This document shows, piece by piece, positions 1-13,938 of a DNA stretch of 64,000 nucleotides (positions are counted from its first letter, which is position 1; the number at the start of each line of letters is the position of its first letter). This stretch comes from Litomosoides sigmodontis (lineage: Eukaryota > Nematoda > Chromadorea > Rhabditida > Onchocercidae): assembly GCA_963070105.1 (NCBI GenBank), contig OY718805.1:1820001-1884000 (forward strand), written 5' to 3'. A program made the position numbers and the translations under genes. The notes below the pieces were generated by a model. It saw only the letters and a list, made by a program, of their open reading frames with translations. It ran no database searches and had not been told where the DNA came from.

Positions 1-3000
1 GAATCTTTATCTATTATATCCGATCGCTAGTGAAATTTATGAATGTCAATCCAAATAAACAGAGAATTCAAATTTTAAAAGCTCCTACTTTTTATAATAT
101 CTAGAAAAGAAATTTTTTAAACTACGAACATACTTCATTAATGGTGATACAACTAGAAAGCACAAGTTCCTCAATACAGTTATCCACTATTTCCACAAGG
201 AACTGTGTCAAAGCTACCGGTGTCGTATCCATAATACCATAATAACTATAAAACATCAAAAATGGATTTTGCTATTCATGTTCAGCTAACATAAAGTAAT
301 GTGATTTGATTGAATTGATAATCTTCCGGAATTTGCACCTGACCAAACTTAGCACTCGTAAAGAAGGAAAAATGTTCGTTATTATGAAACCAGATCACGC
401 AAGTTTTACCTTGGATTTGCAAAAAGACGTCGATAGAGGTAAGTATTAGCAATGTACTTCATTACATGCTGCTGTGAAGTAATTGTTCCAGCGTAAATTT
501 CCGCATTAACATGATTCGGCAATGCTGCGAGCAAACTGAAACAACAAGAAAGAGAACGTGCGAAGAGGCCGTTTAAACATACAGAATCAATAACTGCACA
601 TATTTCACGGACGCTGTTCGGAATATTTGAGTTTGAAGTAAAATTTATATTGCTGATATAAAAGATAGCTATATATACTATAAAAGCGCAAAAACACTTC
701 CCGTACTTGAAAAAAAGTTGGAAAACCATAAAAATATGCACATTTTCGAGGAGTTAACCAAATCCTCTTCTACAAAAGGAAAACAAGCTTATTCGGGAGG
801 ACACTGCTTTTAAAGAAAAATTCACCTTGATTCGACCGGAAAAGGCTCGTACAGGAAACGTTTATAGAAGTTTTTCTTAATATCCTGAACATAAATCACG
901 GCAACAGCAGAATCATCAAATTGCGGTCGACCAGCTCGGCCAATCATTTGCAAAACATCTAAAGGTCCACTTTTAGTAAATTTAATTTTTCATTAAACAT
1001 AATTTTTTGTATATCTTCTCCTTGATTCCACAAAACCTGATACTTCTCTTATTATGCTCATAAATCCTGGCCTTTAAGAAAAGCAAAAGCAAAAATTATT
1101 GAACATGCGCTGGGAATGTATTTATTGATTATGATGTTTTCGGATATTACTTAAAGTAGAAAAAAGCTTATTCTGAACAAGATGAATTAAAATATGTTCA
1201 ATATAAGAAATCAGGTTCATACCAGTAACTGGGAAATCAATATACTTATGAGTTTTTCCATCGTAATATTCCGTTCCTTTAATAATAACTAAATGTGCCG
1301 GCATATTAATGCCCCATGCTAAGGTTGACGTAGCGACCATTACTTGAATCTTTTTTTCCACAAAAAGCTGTAATTTGCAATTTGAAGATAATGCTCATTC
1401 TCGTTTTAACAAGTTTGAAACAACCAGGATCTCAATGTCATGAATTAGTTTCTTTGCAGTATAAATTCCTGCTTTACAAGTTTAATTGATTTCTAATTTG
1501 GGCATGAATTATTCGATTTCAAAGCATTTCTTCGATTCTATTTTATTGAAGGAAAATGGCAAATAAAAAGTTATTACCTGCTTTCACTGTTTGGATATTA
1601 TGGAAAAGAATATCATTAAATCTAAGTTGGAAAGCTAAAATAAGTTTTAATGAAGATGAAGTCCAAAATACCTTTTCAACAATATTCCTTTCGTATTGTT
1701 GCAAACCGGCATGATGCATTCCCACGCCAAATGGCAACGTTAATTTCAAATTCTCATCTTTTAGTGTAATGATCAATTGTTCAAGCTGTGGTAAAATCAT
1801 TAATAAGATATTTAGTCAGTAAAAAAGACGAGTAAAATTGCTTGGGAAATGTTTTAAATATAATATTGAATGATTTTTATTATACAATCACTATAGAAAC
1901 AAACTCTTCTTCAGAAATACTTTCACCCAAACATTAGTCATTCATAGTGAATGACTTCATCTACTATTGGAAACCTAACTAATAAACACGAAAATATAAT
2001 ATTGAATGATTTTATATAATATTGAATATTGAAAATATAATATTGAATGAACACATAGCGGACTAACTGCGTCATTACTTTATTTTTTTTTTGAAGTAAA
2101 TGAAAATTTCGTATACCTCTTCCATATCCATGTGAAGCCACTGTCGTGGGTCGTCATCAGTAACGAGTTGCGAAACAAATGCCATTGCAGTTAATCGAGT
2201 CTGACGCCGTGACGCCACAAATATGAGAACTGGTTTAAACGGAGAATAACTTTTGATTGCTAAAAGAAACTTCAATGACCAAATGATCAAAGAAAAAGGT
2301 ACTAGCAAAAATTAGATTAAGACCAAACATTTTCTATAAATTATCTACATAACAAGACGGATTACTTAAAGAGGAATTGGATCACTTAACAATGAGCAGA
2401 AACTTCTTGAGACACCTTTAAAAGCTGGTCGATTCATCAAAGCCATTCGAGGGCAATAGTGTTGACCTGGGAAACCAGCGATATGCACTTCAATGGGTAC
2501 GGGTCGCACATTCGGTCGAAAATTGAAAAGTCCAGCCTAAATACTCTTTGGTAAGGAGGTATATCAAGTATTTGGACTTGCTGCAATATTTTCAGAAAGT
2601 ATAATTCATCAATTGAATTAACTCACATCAGGAATACCTAACCATTCCGCCACATCGCCTGCATTAGCAAGAGCAGTAGAAAGACCAACTACACGGACAG
2701 AACTGTGTGCTTTTTTCTTTTCAACCATCAGTTTTAACCTGAAAGAAATTCCCAAAGTAATTCTATTCCAACATTTGAAGTGCAACTGTATAAATGTTCA
2801 CACGTCAGCCTCTGCAAAACTTCTGATGACAGGAATCGAAAATGAATTATTAAGGAAATGGAAAGTTACCCGCATACCTTGTTATAATTGCTTCCAATAC
2901 GGCTCCTCTTTCAACACCTAGAAGATGAATTTCATCGACAATTACAAGTGCTACATCTTTAACATATTGACGAATTTCCCAACTACGTGTTATACCATCC

Positions 3001-6000
3001 CACTTCTCCGGTGTTGTGATTACAATTTTCGCCGAACTCAAGCTATGAATATCTGGTGAATGATCACCAGTAAGCTCAATCGTCCTAAAAATAACGACTG
3101 AACATAATATATGTATATCATTCGAATGCGAAATTCGAAGTTGAAAAATCAGCGCTTGCAAGAGGCACAGATATTCTATGAACTCTCAAAAAAAGGCGAA
3201 TGAAACATCAGAATAAAAGATAAAGTAGGTGTAAGAATTAATTTCAATTTAGAGAAATGAAAATAAATCGTAAAAAAGGGTGACCATTAAAAACTGAAAT
3301 GTAAACCTAATATTCAAGCTTCGAAATTTTTCATTCCAGTCTGAAACACGTTCACGTACCAAGGCTTTTAATGGTGCAATGTACACACACTGAAAAAAGG
3401 AAATTCATTTGTCGCCCAGGAAAGAAAAGTAATCAAATCTATGAGCTGAATGCTTTCATATTTCAACAAGCAGAAATTCTAACCTTCAGAAACATGTGAG
3501 AATGACTTAGGAAAATGAAAATGACTCTGGATTTGCTGCTAAGCAATACCTTCAAAAAGTAACCAGTGAATCAGTAATGAACCAAACCTTTTTAGTCGGA
3601 TACTCACGAAAAATGCGATACATGGCCAATTCAGCACAAAGAGTTTTACCAGAACCAGTTGGTGCGCCTATCAAAGCATTTTGATCTGTATTGTATAAGC
3701 AATGGAAAACCTATAATAAAATCAGTTTATAAACTGCTCTGCCTGAAAATAAAAAAAATTTGTTAAAGAAGTTCTAAAAAAAAGAAGTAAATTAACCTGT
3801 GTCTGTACTGGATTAAAAAACTGGAAACTGTAAATCGACTGGAATGCTTCGTTTTTCAAAGCTGTTAATGGTAACGGATCCAAATCCAACAGATCTATAT
3901 TATTACCATGTTGTACTTCAATTAACAGAAAGAGAATTCAGCAAAAATGTAGAAATGTTGTTCGGATAAAATCGTTATTTCAACCCAAATTATAAACAAA
4001 ATCTCTTTTAAAGGAATGGGGTACACCGAAAGCAAAAATACAATTTAATGACAAAAAAACATATAAGGTTTGGTGCAAAAGAAAAGTCCGTACCTGTATG
4101 GCGACGGTGAGAAGACGGTAGAACACAATTATGCATCGAAATAGGAACAACGGTATCATCAATTACATACCGATCACTAGCAACCCGCACTTGATAATTA
4201 TGACTTAAGTGCTGATGTCTAACTGGCACTGTGAAAGTCATATTTTGTGGTTCACTGTTGCGTACCTATCAACAAGAAAATGACAGCGCAAGATATGCAA
4301 AAAAAGTAACCAAGCAGTTCATCCAGATAAAATGTAAAGTATTGTGAAAAAACAAATGGAAATGTCGAAACAGTAAGTATGACATATCCTCTTCTTAGCT
4401 CTAGCAAGCGTTGATTTGGAACGACTTAAGAGTCAAAATAAATATACAAAATAATTTACAAACCTTATTTCTATTAACTACTATCTGATCATAATGAATG
4501 ATCATGTTTTCATTAATGTCTTCAATAAAAACCCAAAATACTTGAACACCAGCTGAACCAAGAAAACGTTCATGCCAAATAAAGTCTGGCGTTAAGGTCG
4601 CGGTGACTTGGATAATCGTGCTGAAAAGTAAAACTTAAGAATGCCAGAATGCCAGAAGAAAAAACAGTAATATTTGAGAATACCAGAGGGTAAATCATAT
4701 TCCAAACTTTTTGAATGAGCTCCATACTTTTTGAAAGTATTTATATTGAGTCTTTGACCTGCATTAGAAAGAAGAATAACGCCTAAGCAAAATTAGAACA
4801 AAAAAGCCTTCGTTCTGGTGGAACATAACCGTAAAAAGAGAGCTCTCTAATCGCTTTCGGTAATTTGCAAAAAATAGAGAAAACATTCAGAATTAGAAAT
4901 GAAAAGTAACTGCAAAAAATTTGCTGAAACTATCGTGAACTGTCTAGATTTTTCTGTCTCAAAACCCACAAAAATCAACCCACTAATCAGTGAAGCATAA
5001 CACAAACTTCGTAACAGGTTTAACTGATGCTTCCAAGTACATTACCGGCAGCATGCGTACTGCTTCATACATCTTCTGCCCATCACAACTTAACATACTT
5101 CCTAAATAAAACCATTGATGACACAATATATCCATTTCCTTAGTGAAAAAGTCGACTTGTCAAAAATCTTTAATTAAATAACAGTTAGTAACAGCAAGAT
5201 CAATGTTAAGAAAAAAATAATCCAACTTCCTACCAAGTTCTTTCGCGCTCATCTCAAAAAGCTGATAATAAGAAAGTTTCTTCCGTTCAATTTTTGGAAT
5301 CCAGTCCGCTCGAATAAACTCACCGAGCTGCCTAAAAGACAGCAAATAAAGTTCATTTACTGCTTATTTTAGGCAGACAACCATTTTGCTCCGTCCAGAG
5401 GAAAAGCAAAATTCACTTCGAAAGCATAGCAATGAAAAAATGAAGTGACTGCTCGCGATAACTGCGGATGAAAGTTTTACCTCAAGGGTGTTTGGAACGG
5501 CCACACTTGCATGTGAAAACATTTGGTCATAGAAAGCGTTGCATTAGCTGCTTGAGCCCAACCTTTTTTCAAAGTTATTTCAAACATTGCACGACACAGT
5601 CTTCCACAATTTTGCTCAATAAACAATGATTCCGAAACCAATGAATAATTTCGAATAAATGCTCGTGAAATATGGGCCTGCAAAGAAATAGCTAGAGTGA
5701 TTAAAGTCCATCAAATCTAATATTTTTGCTATGAAATAATTTTATTACTTACCTGGATCAAACAATTTATTTTTCCAGCTACAGTTGCCAAGGCATCTTT
5801 TTTCAAACGCAAAGGACAAGAAGTACAAACAAGTTCCTCCAGTTCTATTGCTTCGTCTTCTCGCACCTTAATCAAAAGAATATTTAAATCGAAAATAAAA
5901 GTAAACGAAGTCATAGATAGGGCATTCAATGGCTGCAAGAAATTTTACCCTTATTTAATAGAATGATTTATCGAAGATTTTCGGTCATGAAAAAAAGCGC

Positions 6001-9000
6001 AAGATGTAGAGTGAATCATGTTTCGTGTAATCCCACATTTCCCAAAGAATTTCCGGCCAGATGAAATGAGAACCAAAGAATTTAGATAAATTGTTCATAG
6101 TTTTTAAGTAAGCGTCAATAGAGACGTCCTGAAGATTTTTTATATAGGATATTGGGAGACAACAACCAGCCTTAATTTGATCAAATTCTGTTGCTGATGC
6201 AATTAGCGATAATATGGTATCATCGGTCATGAATGCTGCCAATTTTAGTCCTTCCACGCCATTCATAAATACTTCAACCGTTTCGTATTTTATGTAATAG
6301 TTTGAAGCTATTCGTCCTAGATCCGTTGATGCTACATAACCGTTTCTGAAGATCATAATATTCATATTATGTTGAAATTCTCTCAATTTTTGTAATCAGC
6401 AGCATTCAGAAAAGCCTAGCTTCTTATGTTCTCTATCATTACGTCACTCACTAGCCAAGTAAGAAAAATGATAGTGCCACAACTTACATGCTATCATATC
6501 TAATCATTTGATTTCTATCTAATTTCTCGGCTGCTTCCATCATTATTTGAGTCAAATACTGATTTAAATCTGGATCGAGCTCCAGCTGTCCTCGAGGTAT
6601 TCCGTATGCAAGAGGATTTAGTCTAGCTCGAATGAAGAAATATGTATACTTCAACCATTCAACTGCTTCAGAGATGCTTGACACTGTTCCTGAAGCATTT
6701 TCAGGTACTTTAGGTTGTTTTAGGTACTAATCTCTATTCCCGCATGTTCAAAGTTGTCTCAAGCTTAGACAGAAGAAAGGAGCCCGATTCGGAATAAATT
6801 AAACCAGTATCTTTAATCATAGGTAAAGTTTATTAGAAAGCTAGTGATGCGAAACATTGTTATAATATTAATGAAAAATTGACGTTATTGCATAAATTCA
6901 TAAAAGCAGTTTGCCTCAAATACGGCCAATTAAAGTCAATTGATTCTCGACATTTTACTCTCTTATTTACTTAATTCCTTGATTTTACACACTAACTACA
7001 ATTTACATCAAATTCAGTTTGTTTTCTAATGTGTGAAAGAAAATCGATATTAGTCGCACCTAGCAAACAATCTATTAAGAATTGACGATTCCTTATAAAT
7101 CTAAAGTTTTGAAATGAATCATTTTATTTACTCCATTCCCTCTAATTTCTGATCCTTGCAAATTTCCGTAATGTCCTTCGTGATTTAACATCACCTGCTT
7201 AAAACTACCTTCAAAAGTTTTTCAAAGTCCCTCGATTATATGACTATACTCAATTGAATTCCATTTGAACCAAAACCTCAACAAGCAATTTCAAACCAAC
7301 TGTCACAGATCAAATAAAGAACAACCAAGTGGTCTATTTTACTACTAATAATTGTCTTATGTAAAGAAAAAACTCCCCCTAAAGCAATCAGACCAAGCTA
7401 AAAAGTGTTACAAGACGATCTCATAAGAAAGAAATTAGTATAAGCTTTAAAAGTGCTCGTAAAAACTATTACTGAATTACGCTTTATTTAACAGATATCA
7501 CAAAAATAAAATAAACCTAAAGAGATCTCGGCATTCAGATTGTCGAAAATTCGTGACATGAATTTGCTTTCAATAGGCGTTTGGCGAAGTAGCATATTCA
7601 AGTACTGTGCAATATTTTTTTTCCATGTTATAATCACGCCATGTCCTGCAATTCATTCACTAAACGATAAAATGGTATCAAAGAACTATGACAATTAATA
7701 ATAGAATACATCTACCACACTGTATCAGAAGTGCATTACCATCTACCATACTGTATCAGGAATGCATGCAAATAAATATTTATAACATAATATGCGACTT
7801 TTTCATCCTTGAATGAAAACCCGCTCTATGCTAAAGATAATACTCAAGCAGCCCAGTAAATATTATGACGATTTCTTACCTGAAGTTTCATATTGCGGAC
7901 GACCAGCTCGACCAAAAATTTGTTGCACATCAACAACACTCATGTTGTTAAAACCACCTCTCTGGACATCGAAGATTTCAGTACCCTAAACGATTCATCG
8001 TGAATGTATATCAAATAAAAATTCCACATATCCTAAAATTCCTATGCACGAAGCATTCAAGATTTTATTCGGCTTCAGTCCATTGAACATAACTCGAGGT
8101 TTTAAATTACAGTTTCTAATGTTTAAAATTTCAACATAAGCAATGGAAAATTCCGAAACTCCGCTGGGATACATGAAAAAATCGTACCCGAATGACAACA
8201 GCATGTGCCGGTAAATTTATACCCCACGCAAGAGTTGAAGTACAAAAAAGCACGGTAATATGTCCATCAGCAAAAAATCTTTCAGTCATCAAACGCTCCC
8301 GGCGTGGTAATCCAGCATGATGAATTCCAAATCCAAGCCGGAAGAATTCCGCCAGCAAATTATTCCGGCATCTATCAACCTTAAAATATTTTTTCGACGT
8401 TTATTCAGTAAATTTTATTACCAGGAATCGTATTTTTCAGGATTTCATTTCATGTCAAACTTATGTCTGCGACATTTGTCATTGCTACTCATTCCGCCAC
8501 AAACGACATTCCTTTATATATATAATCAGCGCAGTAAATATCTTTTAAAACATGAAGTAAAAAAACTATGAATCACCGATTTCATTGCATTAACATACTG
8601 TGATGAATCAACACTTGCTGGCAAAAAATGATTCGATTCTCCCTGGAATGAGTTAACAAAAAACCTTAGTTTATTTAACTCGAAAGGTTGAATTACAAAC
8701 TATCGAAACTTTTCAGTTTATAAATCATTATGTCCGATATGACTAATGCTAGATAAAAGTAACAAGATGAAAATATGAAACGCAAAGGAAAGGAACCTTT
8801 TTAGCAGCTTCATCTCGGAAGGTCGCAGCTAATTTCGAGGTGGCGTTTCGTGCAGTTACGAAAACAAGAACTTGATGTCCTTTGCTCACAAATTGATGTA
8901 CTTTATCATAACATACTTCGTCCATTTGACGCATTACATCTGGCCCTGTATTTGATGGATTCCGAACGCCAATAAAACTGAAAACAAGATATAAAGCCAA

Positions 9001-12000
9001 AGGCATATTACGCCACTAATGCCACACTAGCCAACTGTTCGGTATTTAAAAATTGTGCAACATCACATTTGTATTATAACTTTTCTTGTAATTTACTACA
9101 GCAATATCTGCAGGTTTCGATTCATTTTTGCACCTCAGTCCTCTAGTTTAAATTACAAAAAAATATTAATAGAAAGGAAACAAGCTCATAAAAATTACGT
9201 TTGAGAAAGGGGAACTGGACGAAAGCGGCCATCGAAGAAAAACATCCCTTTGTAGGGGTTTACACGCAGAAACCTTGCAACATCGATATAATTGGGAAGT
9301 GTGGCAGAAAGTCCAATGATCCGTACTCCTTGTTGACTCATTTCGACCTAAAATTGATGACAAGAAACCGATAGTTCGAAGCTACAGTTACAAAAATAAT
9401 TGTACCAATATGCAACGTGCGCTGCCACCACCGAGAGTTGCACAAAAACAAAATCAACAAGATAACTTGAGTACAACGTGCATACGGCCATAATGAGTAA
9501 GATGTGGTAAAAATTTTGTTAGAATTAGAGTAAAGCTAATTCCATTATGCTACCAATCTTTATGCTGAAAAAAGGCGCAAACTACATATACGGACCTGTC
9601 GAAGCGTTCTTGCAACAATGGTTTCAATCACGGATCCTCGATCATCGTGCAATAAATGGATTTCATCAATAATCAGCAGTCGTACCAATTTCGTAAGTGA
9701 AACATCGATAGCTTTCCTCGTCAAAACGTCCCATTTCTCAGGAGTTAGAACAAGCATCTGTAAAAAAAAATGAAAATTTCCAATCCAAATTCTTGCTATG
9801 TGCAAGAATTACCAATAATCCAGACATGATCAACTTACAAAGCTGCCTTTGAAGCTTACGGGAATCATGTTTCGCTAAATCTGATCTTTCTAAGTTTTGT
9901 GGCGATATGAAAGTTCAATATACTGAATAATGAATTTCCTAAATGCAATTACTGAATTACGTATTTCATCATACATACCGCATATCACATAAGAATATCA
10001 ATTCCTTCAGCAATTTCCAAAATAAAAATTGTTCATTACTTTAAATATTACCAAACCATACAAAAATGTCTCTCCACCTGTGTTTCAGCAATTTCCTTCC
10101 TTGATAGTGTTGTGTCACCAGTTAGTTCACGCACACGTAAATTTAGTGGAGCAAGTCGCTTAGCAAAATTCATTGTCATTTCAGTTGCCAATGCTTTCAT
10201 TGGTGCGATGTAAACAATCTGCGATAATCTGCCGCATAAAGTCGAATTTTCAGGAATGACTAAGGCCGTAAAGCAAAATTTTCGAATGAAGAACTGGATC
10301 ACTTTCAGGATCATGATATTTCCAAAAATTTTATTTTACAAGCTAATAAAAGCATACTTTAAAATCATTTTTGTAAATTACTCCATTGTCCATATAGCTA
10401 TGCACTGTGTTCAAAATTGCCAACAGCGCAATATTCGTTTTACCTAAATTTATAAATATTTCGATTCTATTTAACCAGACATATTAGGACCTCATTAATG
10501 TCTCAAAAGTTAATCGTTTTACAGCGCTTCTTAATCAAATGTTTTACTGAAGAACAAATTGTAGAGAATTTGAAGCTTCGAAAGCCTCTTGTTTCTGATA
10601 AAGTTAAATTATAAAGCCTATTTCCACTAAATTTATTTCATACTCCAATAAACATCACCATACCTGCCCCCGTTGGTGCACAGATTAACAAATTTTCTTG
10701 TGATTTGTAAGCTTGTGTAAACACTAATGATTGAATGACATTAAGCTTTTCGAAACCATTGAAGCACTTTTTTCCTAACTGAAGAAACAAGAGGAAGGTA
10801 CCGGGTTTCATAAGAATCAAGAATTAAAAGTTTTTCACACAGTATGCAAATATTTATTCTGAACAAACTCTGATGAAATAAATCGAATTTTCAACGAACG
10901 AAAGGAACAATGTCTCACCTCATCAAAGTCCTCGATATTTATCTGGTCCACTCCTGTGATCTGAGATCTATCTGGTGGAGGAACATAAATTTCTTCATAA
11001 GTGTCGCGAACTACACGAGAAGAATTAGCCGGTAAACAACGCTTAAGATACAATAAAATTTATTTTAATCCTCCTCCTTTTCTAAATGGATGAAAATTTA
11101 ACTTGTATCAGATAAAGCTATTACCTAATATTTAGTATTTTAGAAACGAAGTTTAAGTACTGCGTCAGTTTTAGCATGCTCATTCGATATCGCAGCAGTT
11201 CTAAAATAAGTAAGGCTAGCAAAATGGACAAAAAAGATTTGCCATATTTTTTGGATTACTGCTTTTACTACTTAGATCTATAGCTACTGATCAGAGAATG
11301 TAAATTATAAGTCATGAAAAAATATCCAAAAACAAACCTTCAACCCATCAATAGTGATAAAAATATGTTCGGATTCAGTTAATGCATCGTATACATATGG
11401 AAAACGTTCACGCGGAACAGTTAGCTTATTTTTATGCAATGCTTCTAACCACCGTTCTGTCTCCAGCTCTTCAAACCTAACAATAAAAAAATATCTGCCA
11501 CGATATGAATCTATGTAATTTTTGCTGAAATGATTTCCCTGAATTTCTTGGGCGTACCTCGCCTTGAGCATATCGTTTTGGGCTCGTTCCAATTCCTGCT
11601 TTTCATCTTCGCTTAAATTTTGCGTAATTTTACTCAATTGCTTCGCAGCACGCTTCTGCTCCCGTCTTGTTAATTTGCGTATATTTACATCAGTATTTGA
11701 TTGAACTGTTACCTGTTGACAATATGATGGCTGTTCCCTTTGCTTTTGTGACTCTTGCTAAAAATGCGTCGTGTTTATTAAGTTGCCTTTTATGGCCGGT
11801 ATTAGAACCTAACAAGAACGTAATTCCACAAAGCGGTAAAACAAAAATGTCTCCCAATTCATTTTTTTAAGCTGATTTGATTAGAAACTTGTTCACATTA
11901 ATATCGCACCAATATTCTCTCTAGTTTCGTAGCTCGCGTAATATCCTGACGAACAGAGTTATAACTATTTAAAAGCATTTGCCTTGATGATAAGATTTTA

Positions 12001-13169
12001 CTGACCAGGTCGAATTGTTCAACTCCAAGCAAATCTATAAGCTGAAAAGAAGAGCAATAACTATCGAAATTAGATATTTCTCTCTCTAACAGTATCCAAC
12101 GTTCCAGATGTACAAATAACTTTCAAGTGTAAAAAAGCATGCTGAATGCTGAATGTCGTATCAAAAAAATATGCAACAACCAAGTTCGATAAGAAAAACT
12201 ATACAGTTTTGGATGGCGAACCTCATACTTTAGCACTGAATCAAGTGTCCTTTGGAAATCAATACATCGGTACTTATGAGATAGAAACATTTGCTTCCTA
12301 TGTATTTTAAATTTACACTTTCATTTTAAAAAATTCACTTCGCCTTGTAAATCGTCATTTTCATTTGGAGACTTCAGCAAATCAAACAAATGTCGACCCA
12401 CTGATTCCGGATCGTCATAAATTCTGTTGATTGTTGACATTATATCACCGCTTATCGCCATTTCCTGTATGATTCTATATTTCATAAAAATATTTAATCA
12501 CATAATTCGTCTCAAAAAAATAAAGTACTAGTACGTGAAAATGCCTTCACTAAAGCTAAAAAAAGATTTTCCCATAAGACCTTGTGAGGAAGCGTCTATT
12601 TATCAAAAACCTTTGAAGATGGTGCATCGTTCATTATAATACTAGAACTTTCTGCAGTGCTGTCAGCAGATTGTGCATTGTTCAAATGAAGCCCCCGTTC
12701 GACAAATCGTTTTCTCCAATAGATATGCCGTGTCATCCTAAAATAGAAATTACGCATATTTTGAAATCGCTATAACCGCATTAAAAGTTTTGAATAAGTC
12801 ATCACTCTCATGTAACTTACAACGATGAGTGATGACTGTCACAAAAAAGACTACTACATATAAACATTGGTAGAAAGTCGATAAGCGTTATTGGGTTATT
12901 GAGAAATAAAAACAGTTACGTACGAGCACGTTAGTAATAGTACGTTTCCGACTTTTGCGAAACATCTCGCAAAAATCAAAGCCATCAAAGTCATGCTAGC
13001 ACCTAACATGTACTAAATGCTATTAGTTCTCAACAACAATGCCTTTTATATCGGTTTACTAGCGTGATTGTCAATATGTTAATATTAATATTCCATTAAC
13101 TAACCGCGGAATGCGTTCGTCCGTAGGAGAATTTATCGGAACTGCACACTTTTCAAATAATTCTTTCAT
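1..13169 (-). CDS. ASCC3: ASCC3-type Ski2-like helicase, tandem cassettes, 3' end off the left edge
   Basis: ATP-dependent nucleic-acid helicase subunit of the ASC-1 complex. In other animals ASCC3 splits collided ribosomes and unwinds alkylated DNA. The ATG is at 13169; I count about 38 exons, the last visible one (1-26) still open, so the C-terminal Sec63 end lies outside. Cassette 1 has Walker A CAPTGAGKT (split by an intron, exons near 10667-10784 and 10355-10440), a DEIH box near 9640 and GRAGRPQ near 7890. It is followed by a winged-helix/Sec63 region (about 4460-6700). Cassette 2 has GAPTGSGKT (3589-3712), a second DEIH (near 2935), the [10 protein letters not shown] block (2415-2536) and GRAGRPQFD (near 930). 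[10 protein letters not shown] and the N-terminal layout separate ASCC3 from the related spliceosomal Brr2. The N-terminal exons (11559-13169) are the least certain. Divergent from CCT2. Confidence 0.95.
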
Positions 13170-13938
13170 ATTTCACTTCACCTTCTTTCTGTAAACATTT
13201 CACGATTTTATTTTTAAGTTTATATTTGTGCTGTACCAAAAGCAACCGCAAGTGTTACACAGTACCTGTGTATGTAACTAGAACCATATTTCACGTAAGT
13301 TATGAGAGTACAAACTGATCTATAATGCACATATCACCACCTTTCACGTAGCCGCATATCGGTCGTCTCATATGTAGCTGAAACAAAAATCATTCGCATT
13401 GAGACACTCACAGGTCACAATAGCATCAACGTCACACAGCCTCGGATTCCTTACTGTATTACTCGAACATAGTCGCGCTGGAGAACTTCGTTTCACGTCT
13501 TCATGCATATAATGAAAAAATTGAGCTTCCGTTCACGTTGTGTTGGCCTCCTTAATTGCCGTGTACAGTAGTAGGTTAGTGGGAGTTTCAAATGGCTTAA
13601 GAAGAGTTACGGAAGTGTGGTAGGAAGCTTTTGTACGGAACGTAAAACATGTTCTTACAGATCAGTAGGAACAATAAGGTGCTAGGATTGAGAGGTACAT
13701 CCTTTTTCGTGACAGGCATTCATTGAGAGGTTCGTGACCGAAATTGCTATGATGGTGCTGGATGGTTTATAATAGTGTGTTGAGTTTACGCATTTGTAAG
13801 GAAGGTTGTCCTGTTTGAGTTAGGAATAAGGTGAAGTTTTATCACTGTGCTAATTCCAATTCGTCTATCGTGACCTTCGCTTGTCTTTCAAGTACTCTTT
13901 CTTCAATTTAAATGTTTTAGGATAAAATTAGCACAGCC
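13170..13938. promoter_or_regulatory. Divergent intergenic region between ASCC3 and CCT2
   Basis: About 770 bp separate the two start codons, so both promoters must lie here. No coding exon is visible. A splice-acceptor-like TTTTAG sits about 18 bases before the CCT2 ATG (near 13916-13921) and could be a spliced-leader site; that is inference. A shared bidirectional promoter is suggested only by the head-to-head geometry of two broadly expressed genes. Confidence 0.45.

Noticed and set aside
8317..8571. 84-codon plus-strand frame
   Set aside because: Antisense shadow of ASCC3 helicase exon 8189-8381 and the adjacent intron.
1..13169. Brr2/SNRNP200 as the identity of the tandem helicase
   Set aside because: The two are close paralogues, but [14 protein letters not shown] blocks, the N-terminal linker and the second-cassette sequence fit ASCC3 better.
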